Assembly: GCF_003725535.1 (NCBI RefSeq)
Contig: NZ_RJSF01000003.1
Coordinates: forward strand, 1 to 64,000
Direction of reading: 5' to 3'
Source of the DNA: Nocardioides pocheonensis
Lineage (GTDB): Bacteria > Actinomycetota > Actinomycetes > Propionibacteriales > Nocardioidaceae
Length of the DNA stretch: 64,000 bases
Made by a program: the position numbers and the translations under genes. Of the stretch, positions 58,541 through 64,000 are shown piece after piece. Every line of letters starts with the position of its first letter. Position 1 is the first letter of the stretch. Below the pieces are notes generated by a model. It was not told the origin of the DNA, searched no databases, and saw nothing but the letters and a program-made list of their open reading frames with translations.

Positions 58541-59497
58541 GTGCCTGGAAATTCTGCACGACGCGGCGCGATCAAGAAGACCGGCAAGGGCAACCCGACC
58601 GCCGGCTCCGGCGGGCGGGTCCGTCGCGGGCTGGAGGGCAAGGGCCCCACGCCGAAGGCGAAGGACCGGCCGTACCACAAGGCGCACAAGCTGAAGGCGA
58701 AGGCGGAGAAGTCTGCCGCGAGCCGCCCGAAGCGCCGTCCGAAGACCGGCGACTCCGAGTGGATCGCCGGCCGCAACAGCGTGCTCGAGGCGCTGCGCGC
58801 GGGCATGCCGGTGACCGGGGTGTACGTCGCCGAGGGGGCCGAGCGCGACAGCAGGCTCCGCGAGGTCTTCGCGGTCGCGGCCGAGCGGGGCGTCTCGATC
58901 CTCGAGGTGCCTCGCGTCGAGCTGGACCGGATGACCAGCGGCGCGGTACACCAGGGGCTGGCGGCCCGCATCCCGGCGTACGAGTATGCGCACCCCGAGG
59001 ACCTGCTCGCCCTGGCCGACGAACGCGGCGAGAAGCCGCTGATCGTCGCGCTGGACTCGGTCACCGACCCGCGGAACCTCGGTGCGGTCGTGCGGTCCGC
59101 CGCGGGCTTCGGAGCGCACGGGGTGGTCGTGCCCGAGCGTCGTGCCGCCGGGATGACCGCCGCGGCCTGGAAGACGTCGGCCGGAGCCGCGGCTCGGGTG
59201 CCGGTCGCGCAGACGGTCAACCTGACCCGGCAGCTCAAGGCCTACCAGCAGGCAGGATGCATGGTGGTCGGCCTGGCGGCCGACGGTGACGTCTCGCTGC
59301 CCGACCTCGAGCTGGCCGACGGTCCGCTCGTGGTGGTCGTGGGCTCGGAGGGCGACGGGCTCTCCCGGCTCGTGGCCGAGACCTGCGACCAGCTGGTGTC
59401 GATCCCGATGAGCTCCTCGCTGGAGTCGTTGAACGCTGGGGTGGCCGCGTCGGTCGCGCTCTACGCGATCTCCCAGCGCCGCGGCACGGCCGGGTAG
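58541..59497 (+). CDS. rlmB: 23S rRNA (guanosine-2'-O-)-methyltransferase RlmB
   Basis: A 318-residue SPOUT-class rRNA methyltransferase. A basic, Gly/Lys-rich N-terminal extension (residues 1-68) is followed by the L30e-like substrate domain (about 70-150) and the knotted SPOUT domain with DPRNLGAVVRSAAGFG, VVVVGSEGDGLS and IPMSSSLESLNAGVAASV. The lysine-rich extension is typical of actinobacterial RlmB. GTG start. Downstream of cysS. Confidence 0.95.
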   Translation: MPGNSARRGAIKKTGKGNPTAGSGGRVRRGLEGKGPTPKAKDRPYHKAHKLKAKAEKSAASRPKRRPKTGDSEWIAGRNSVLEALRAGMPVTGVYVAEGAERDSRLREVFAVAAERGVSILEVPRVELDRMTSGAVHQGLAARIPAYEYAHPEDLLALADERGEKPLIVALDSVTDPRNLGAVVRSAAGFGAHGVVVPERRAAGMTAAAWKTSAGAAARVPVAQTVNLTRQLKAYQQAGCMVVGLAADGDVSLPDLELADGPLVVVVGSEGDGLSRLVAETCDQLVSIPMSSSLESLNAGVAASVALYAISQRRGTAG

Positions 59498-59517
59498 CGC
59501 CCCGTCGTACCCGACTA

Positions 59518-59530
59518 AGACGAGTTGTCT
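59518..59530. promoter_or_regulatory. Small inverted repeat before the Rrf2 gene
   Basis: AGAC-GAGTT-GTCT, 14 nt before the ATG at 59545 and overlapping the expected promoter. Possible self-regulatory site for Rrf2; short, so weak evidence. Confidence 0.35.
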
Positions 59531-59544
59531 GGGAGACTTGCTGC

Positions 59545-60003
59545 ATGCGCGTCACCGCCAAGTCCGACTACGCCCTGCGGGCCCTGATCGAGATCGCCCG
59601 TCGCGACGACGGCGGACCGGTGAGCGCGGAGGAGATCGGCCGGCTCCAGGACATCCCGCACGGGTTCCTCCAGGCGATCCTCGCCGACCTCCGCCGTGCC
59701 GGCGTGCTGGTCGCCCAGCGCGGGCAGTCCGGCGGCTGGCGGATGAACAAGGACCCCGACCAGGTGACCGTCGCCGACGTGATCCGCGCGGTCGACGGGC
59801 CGCTGGTGTCGATCTACGGGCTGCGCCCCGAGGCGGTCGAGTACAACCCGGCCGCCGCGGTGCTCCAGCACGTGTGGATCGCCAGCCGTCGCTCGCTGCG
59901 CGACGTCCTCGAGTCGGTCACCGTGCAGCAGCTGGCCGACGGCAAGCTCCCGAAGTCGGTCAGCAGCCGCACCTCCGACGAGGACGCCTGGCAGCCGCAC
60001 TGA
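59545..60003 (+). CDS. Rrf2-family transcriptional regulator
   Basis: A 152-residue winged-helix regulator. The domain starts MRVTAKSDYALRALIEIA and has the wing RGQSGGWRMNKDP and IRAVDGPL. No cysteine occurs in the whole protein, so it cannot bind an Fe-S cluster like IscR or NsrR; it may respond to another ligand. GGGAG lies 9 nt before the ATG. Followed after 137 nt by the hybrid kinase operon, which could be its target. Confidence 0.9.
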   Translation: MRVTAKSDYALRALIEIARRDDGGPVSAEEIGRLQDIPHGFLQAILADLRRAGVLVAQRGQSGGWRMNKDPDQVTVADVIRAVDGPLVSIYGLRPEAVEYNPAAAVLQHVWIASRRSLRDVLESVTVQQLADGKLPKSVSSRTSDEDAWQPH

Positions 60004-60140
60004 ACCTGGCCGTCGCACGACCGGGGCGCAGGGCCGCGAACGGGCAATTAGGGCATTTCGTCCCGGTATCGTCCATTGCCTGCCACCCTTGGGCAGTGAG
60101 GCAGGTCGCCGTGGGGGCGATCTGAACGCGGGGGAAGAAC
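60004..60140 (+). other. Leader of the hybrid kinase operon
   Basis: A 137-nt gap with no gene. CTGCC...GGCAG arms frame a short TGCC-ACCCTTG-GGCA hairpin (about 60079-60105). GGGGGAAG lies about 5 nt before the GTG at 60141. Promoter not identified with confidence. Confidence 0.35.
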
Positions 60141-63002
60141 GTGGTTGTGTCTGCGAAATCAGAGTGGGGTCTGTTCCGCGCTGCGGCGATCGCCTGTGCG
60201 GTGGCCGGTGCGGCCCTGGCGGTGTTCGGTGTCGTCGACGTCGGCAGTGAGGTCGCCACGCGGGCGGTGGCCGACGGCAGCTTCGTGGTCTTCTCGACCT
60301 TCGCTGCGCTCGCCTGCTTCCGCGCTGCTCGGCTTGCGGTCGTGCGCAGGAGGCTTCCGTGGTGGTTGCTCGGTGGCGCCGCGACCTGCTACGCCGTGGG
60401 CAACGCCATCTGGTTCTACTACCAGGTGCTCTCGCCGGACACCCAGACCTTCCCGGGGCCAGCCGACGTGTTCTTCGTGCTCGTGGTCCCGTTCGCCGTC
60501 GGTGCGATGCTCACCTTGCCGAGCCGCCCGCTGTCGCCCGCGGCGCGCGCGCGTGCAGTCAGCGATGGGCTGATCGTCGGTGCTGCGCTGCTGTTCCTCA
60601 GCTGGATCCTCGTCGTCGGACCGTTGTTCGGGCAGCTGGGTGAGGTCAGCAGGACCTACCTGACCGTGTACTCGTACTACCCGTTGACCGACATCGTGGT
60701 CATCTCCATCGCGAGCGGGCTCGCCGTGCGCGCAACAGGGCGTGAGCGGCTGCCGATGCTCCTGGTCGCTGCCGGCTTCGTCGCGATCGCGTGCGCCGAC
60801 ACCGGGATCAGCTATCTCGCGCTCCAGGGCAAGGACGCCGCAGGCAGCGGACTCGACCTGGGCTGGACCTTCGGCTACATGTTGCTCGGTCTGGCAGCGC
60901 TGACCCCAGCGTGGAACGAGTCCGTCGACGACCGTGTCGACCCACGGGCTCTGGTCCGGGAGGTGCTGCCCTACGTGCCCGTCGGGATCATCCTGCTGGT
61001 CACCGCGTTCGAACCCGGCAGGCTGAGCGACAAGGTGCTGGTGGGGATCCTGGCAGCGGTCCTGGTCCTGCTCGTCATCCGGCACATGCTCACCCTCGCG
61101 GACAACATCCGGCTGACTGGTGGACTCGAGGATCTGGTGCGTGAGCGCACCCACGAGCTCGAGCAGCTCACCCACCGCCACAAGTCCATCCTCGACGGCG
61201 CCGGTGACGGCATCGTCGGGCTCGACCGCTCGGGTCAGGTGACCTTCGCCAACCCGGCGGCGGCTGCGCTGCTGGGTCGGTCCGGCGACGAGCTGGTCGG
61301 TTCTTCGTTCCACGAGATCACCCGGCCCCGCGGCACCGACGCCAATCTCGTTCCGGTCGACCTCGACCCGATCGCCGCCGCGATGTCGGAGGGTCAGGCG
61401 CGGGTCGTCGCCGACGGCACCTTCCACAGGAGTGCGAGCGCCGACTTCCCCGTCGAGCTCACGATCTCGCCGGTGGGCGGCGATCGGGTGACCGGAGCCG
61501 TCGTGATGTTCCGCGACGTGACCGAGCGGCGGGCGGTCGACCGGATGAAGGACGAGTTCGTCTCGGTGGTCAGTCATGAGCTGCGCACCCCGTTGACCTC
61601 GCTCCGCGGCGCCCTCGGGCTGCTCCAGGGTGGCCTGCTGCGCGATGTCGAGCCGAAGGCTCAGCGGATGGTGCACATCGCCGTCGATTCCACGGACCGG
61701 CTGATCCGGTTGATCAACGACATCCTCGACGTCGAGCGGATCGCCGCGGGCAAGCTCAGCCTGCACCGCGAGATGCTGCCGGCGGGAGACCTCCTCGACC
61801 GGGCTGTCGGCGAGATGCGCGGGCTCGCCGCCCAGAACCACGTGCGAGTCGAGCGTGGCGTCGCCGACGGGACCGTCGACGCGGACGCCGACCGTCTCGT
61901 GCAGACGGTGGCGAACCTCCTCTCCAACGCGATCAAGTTCTCGCCGAGCGGCGGCACCGTCCTGGTCAGCGCGGTCGAGCGCGGCAACGATGTTCTGTTC
62001 AGCGTCAGCGACGAGGGCGTCGGCATCCCGGCGGACCACCACGAGGCCGTCTTCGGACGGTTCGCCCAGCTGGACGGCTCGGACACCCGCGAGCAGCAGG
62101 GATCCGGGCTCGGTCTGGCGATCTGTCGCGGCATCGTCGAGCAGCACGGCGGCAGGATCTGGGTGTCGGGCGACAGCGTCCCTGGCACCACCATCTGCTT
62201 CACGCTCCCGAAGGGCGAGCGCGCCGCCGTCGCGCCGTCGTACGACGACCCGTCGGTGGCGACGGTCCTCGTGTGCGAGGACGATGCGGACACCCGGGCC
62301 GTGATCGGCGAGCTGCTCGCCGCGCACGGCTATCGCGTGGTCGGCGCCGCCTCGGGAGAAGAGGCGCTGGCGCTCGCCGCCGAGAATCCGCCGGATGCAG
62401 TGCTGATGGACCTGACCCTGCCCGGGATCGACGGTTGGGCGACGGTCGGCGCTCTTCGCTCCCTCGACCTGACCCGGCACGTGCCCGTGCTCATCGTCAG
62501 TGGCACCGATCCCGGACGGGCGCCCGTCGACGTCGAGGCCTGGCTGACCAAGCCCCTGGACCTGTCGGGGCTCCTGTCAGCCGTGGGCGCCGCTGTCGCC
62601 GATGGGGCAGCCCGCCCGCGGGTCCTCGTCGTCGAGGACGACCCGGCGCTTGCGCAGGTGCTGGCGGCACTGTTCGCCAAGCACGGCGTGAAGGCGGTCC
62701 ACGCGAGCACCGCAACGGGCGCCCTCAGGCTGAGCCGTGACCTGGCTCCGGATCTGTTGCTCCTGGACCTGTTGCTGCCCGACAGCGACGGGTTCGCCCT
62801 GGTCGACTGGTTCCGCGAGGACCCACGACTGTGCCGAGTCCCGCTGGTCGTCTACAGCGCGCTCGAGCTGGACGATGCGGAGAAGGCGCGGTTGCGCCTG
62901 GGCCCTTCGGAGTTCTTCACCAAGACCAGGACCAATCCCGAGGATGTCGAGCGCCAAGTCATGGAGTTGCTGGACACGATGATCGTCGGAGCCGTCCGGT
63001 GA
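60141..63002 (+). CDS. Hybrid histidine kinase with polytopic N-terminus, PAS, and two receiver domains
   Basis: A 953-residue membrane kinase. About nine or ten hydrophobic helices fill residues 8-320. A coiled coil (about 325-345) leads to a PAS domain (about 346-465), HisKA with H479 in SHELRTP, and HATPase (about 580-690, NLLSNAIKFSPSGG, DEGVGIP, QQGSGLGLAICRG). Two receiver domains follow: REC1 (about 706-820, phospho-acceptor D757 in LMDLTLPG) and REC2 (about 828-945, D876 in LLDLLLPD). GTG start preceded by GGGGGAAG. Signal unknown. The stop overlaps the next gene by 4 nt. Confidence 0.93.
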   Translation: MVVSAKSEWGLFRAAAIACAVAGAALAVFGVVDVGSEVATRAVADGSFVVFSTFAALACFRAARLAVVRRRLPWWLLGGAATCYAVGNAIWFYYQVLSPDTQTFPGPADVFFVLVVPFAVGAMLTLPSRPLSPAARARAVSDGLIVGAALLFLSWILVVGPLFGQLGEVSRTYLTVYSYYPLTDIVVISIASGLAVRATGRERLPMLLVAAGFVAIACADTGISYLALQGKDAAGSGLDLGWTFGYMLLGLAALTPAWNESVDDRVDPRALVREVLPYVPVGIILLVTAFEPGRLSDKVLVGILAAVLVLLVIRHMLTLADNIRLTGGLEDLVRERTHELEQLTHRHKSILDGAGDGIVGLDRSGQVTFANPAAAALLGRSGDELVGSSFHEITRPRGTDANLVPVDLDPIAAAMSEGQARVVADGTFHRSASADFPVELTISPVGGDRVTGAVVMFRDVTERRAVDRMKDEFVSVVSHELRTPLTSLRGALGLLQGGLLRDVEPKAQRMVHIAVDSTDRLIRLINDILDVERIAAGKLSLHREMLPAGDLLDRAVGEMRGLAAQNHVRVERGVADGTVDADADRLVQTVANLLSNAIKFSPSGGTVLVSAVERGNDVLFSVSDEGVGIPADHHEAVFGRFAQLDGSDTREQQGSGLGLAICRGIVEQHGGRIWVSGDSVPGTTICFTLPKGERAAVAPSYDDPSVATVLVCEDDADTRAVIGELLAAHGYRVVGAASGEEALALAAENPPDAVLMDLTLPGIDGWATVGALRSLDLTRHVPVLIVSGTDPGRAPVDVEAWLTKPLDLSGLLSAVGAAVADGAARPRVLVVEDDPALAQVLAALFAKHGVKAVHASTATGALRLSRDLAPDLLLLDLLLPDSDGFALVDWFREDPRLCRVPLVVYSALELDDAEKARLRLGPSEFFTKTRTNPEDVERQVMELLDTMIVGAVR

Positions 63003-63376
63003 CCCGCCGGGTGCTGGTCGTCGACGACGACGACGCCATCCGCGAGGTCGCCCAGATGGCTCTGGAGCTCGTGGCGGGCTGGAAGGTCGAGCTGGCCGCC
63101 AGCGGGGAGGAGGCTCTGGAGATCAGTGCCGCCGATCCTCCCGACGCCGTGTTGCTCGACGTGATGATGCCCTCGATGGACGGTCCCGCTGTGTTCGCCC
63201 GGCTCCAGGCGGACCCGCGCACCCACGGCGTACCCGTGGTGCTGCTGACCGCCAAGGTGCAGCCGGCGGAGCGCCGCCGCTGGGACGGGCTCGGCGTGGC
63301 CGGTGTCCTCACCAAGCCGTTCGACCCGCTCCGCCTGGCCGAGGACGTGGCGCAGCTCCTGGGGTGGGAAGAATGA
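62999..63376 (+). CDS. Single-domain response regulator
   Basis: A 125-residue stand-alone receiver. Acidic pocket DDDD near residues 9-12, phospho-acceptor D54 in LLDVMMPSMDG, conserved T in LLTAK and K in VLTKPFDP. No output domain, so it probably acts as a phosphate shuttle or by protein contact (CheY/DivK-like). GTG overlaps the kinase stop and its own stop overlaps the HPt gene start. Confidence 0.93.
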   Translation: MTRRVLVVDDDDAIREVAQMALELVAGWKVELAASGEEALEISAADPPDAVLLDVMMPSMDGPAVFARLQADPRTHGVPVVLLTAKVQPAERRRWDGLGVAGVLTKPFDPLRLAEDVAQLLGWEE

Positions 63377-63726
63377 GCGGCGGTACGGAGCGCATCGACG
63401 CGCGCGAGATCCGGGCGCGCCTGGACGCCATCTACGAGCACTTCCGGCAGTCCTTCGCCGAGAGCCTGGACACGATCGACGAGGCCACCCATCACCTCGA
63501 GACCGGTGCCCTCGACGACAAGGAGCGCAGTGCCGCCGAAAGGGCCGCCCACCGGATCGTCGGAGCGGCGGAGACCGTCGGCTTCCCGGAGGCCACCGCG
63601 CCTGCACGGCGGCTCGAGAACGCCTTCGGCCTCGGCGAGGTCCGTCCGGAAAAGGTGGCCCGCCTCCGGACCGACGCCGCCGCACTGCAGGAGATCCTCC
63701 TGGGAGACGAGCGCCGCTGCTCCTGA
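63373..63726 (+). CDS. HPt (histidine phosphotransfer) domain protein
   Basis: A 117-residue helical protein. AAHRIVGAAETVGFPEAT carries the likely phospho-accepting H60 in the HPt pattern A-H-x-(L/I)-x-G-x5-G; the usual K after H is V-shifted (HRIVG instead of H-x-L-K-G), an unusual version. Together with the hybrid kinase and the stand-alone receiver it forms a complete multistep phosphorelay. ATG overlaps the previous stop (ATGA). Confidence 0.78.
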   Translation: MSGGTERIDAREIRARLDAIYEHFRQSFAESLDTIDEATHHLETGALDDKERSAAERAAHRIVGAAETVGFPEATAPARRLENAFGLGEVRPEKVARLRTDAAALQEILLGDERRCS

Positions 63727-63822
63727 TCCTCCTCCACGAGGAGTCGCTCGCGACAGGCAGGCAGGGGCGGTCGCCGGTACGATGGCCGGCGCGCCGCCGA
63801 TCCCCACCGACGGCGAACGCAC

Positions 63823-63895
63823 GCCGGTGTAGCTCAGTAGGTAGAGCGCCTCACTTGTAATGAGGATGTCGCGGGTTCGACTCCTGTCACCGGCT
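63823..63895 (+). tRNA. tRNA-Thr (anticodon UGU)
   Basis: A 73-nt cloverleaf. Acceptor GCCGGTG pairs with CACCGGC (63888-63894), D-arm contains AGCTCAGTAGGTAGAGC, anticodon stem CCTCA/TGAGG holds loop CTTGTAA (anticodon TGT), and the T-arm has GGGTTCGACTCC. The 3' CCA is not encoded. Confidence 0.95.
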
Positions 63896-63938
63896 CCGAG
63901 GTGAAGTCGCTGGTCAGACGGCCTTTGCCGCGGTGCTC

Positions 63939-64000
63939 TCAGAGCAGCAGCGCGGCCGCTCCGAGGCCGGAGAGCACGAGCGCTGCCCGTTCGAACTGGG
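63939..64000 (-). CDS. C-terminal end of a probable membrane protein (runs off the window)
   Basis: Reading the minus strand into the window, one frame ends at TGA 63939-63941 with the hydrophobic end QFERAALVLSGLGAAALLL. The sequence looks like the end of a membrane helix. Only 20 codons are visible, so the call is tentative. Confidence 0.35.
   Translation of the reverse strand, partial: QFERAALVLSGLGAAALLL

Noticed and set aside
56516-59119. An 867-codon minus-strand open frame across cysS
   Set aside because: Antisense to cysS and rlmB, which have full diagnostic motifs; typical GC-rich shadow.
60159-62480. A 773-codon minus-strand open frame opposite the hybrid kinase
   Set aside because: Asp/Glu/Arg-rich shadow without domain features; the plus-strand kinase is unambiguous.
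63823-63895. tRNA-Thr as an attachment site for an integrative element
   Set aside because: No integrase or second copy of the tRNA 3' end is visible within the 105 nt that remain; cannot be tested here.

Overview
The window is about 70% G+C or higher, uses many GTG starts and has genes packed with ATGA/GTGA stop-start overlaps. It carries mycothiol (MshA), CarD, SenX3-RegX3 and HbhA-type genes, which together indicate an actinobacterium. The dispersed palindromic repeats and the mix of mycobacterial-like and Streptomyces-like gene orders fit a Nocardioides-like propionibacterial lineage; the genus is an inference. No transposase, integrase, phage or CRISPR locus was seen.

Layout. 1-3914: end of an exopolysaccharide/capsule locus on the minus strand (tyrosine autokinase, Wzy/O-antigen-ligase-type protein, FkbM methyltransferase) next to a repeat-rich non-coding block. 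4067-7839: housekeeping and small genes (dtd, BKACE enzyme, DUF1707-like membrane protein, DsrE-like, nitrobindin-like, Fur-family regulator). 7995-15762: a surface/secretion island with a PKD/Ig secreted protein, ygfZ, and three consecutive genes for SipW-type-signal, Ig-rich secreted proteins. 15888-22363: manA, then a sulfate activation cluster (cysC with a degenerate ATP-sulfurylase-like front half, a TauE/SafE exporter, a histidine phosphatase, cysD, cysN). 22700-29520: PspC protein, asparaginase, an XRE regulator-hbhA-DUF2516 block, a polyprenyl-phosphate sugar transferase, a septum-formation-type lipoprotein and an ornithine aminotransferase. 29537-38733: a TetR/NTF2/NmrA group, a DUF559/AbiEi-like protein, a proline-rich protein divergent from AIM24, typA, a low-molecular-weight phosphatase with an amidase, and an SDR divergent from a membrane protein.

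38813-48805: mshA, ybjN-like, EamA, a small unknown, Sir2, regX3-senX3 divergent from phoU across an apparent PHO-box array, a modular tandem-repeat block, GNAT, gpmA and lpqE. 48901-59497: UbiA-type prenyltransferase, carD, a degenerate IspD-like protein convergent with true ispD, alpha/beta hydrolase, ispF, a sulfite-oxidase-like membrane enzyme, SDR, C39-like peptidase, cysS and rlmB. 59545-63726: Rrf2 regulator, then an overlapping operon of hybrid histidine kinase, response regulator and HPt protein. tRNA-Thr(UGU) is at 63823-63895, and the window ends in the C-terminal end of a probable membrane protein.

How the parts work together. CysD/CysN make APS, CysC makes PAPS, and the adjacent exporter may remove sulfite or another sulfur anion. 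SenX3/RegX3 with PhoU form the phosphate-starvation circuit and share a divergent regulatory region. MshA makes the first mycothiol intermediate; IspD and IspF serve the MEP isoprenoid pathway, whose prenyl products feed UbiA-type enzymes. Many genes have a TANNNT -10 element 6-7 nt before the start codon, so leaderless transcription looks common. Three families of intergenic repeats punctuate the chromosome and in places supply terminators or even stop codons.
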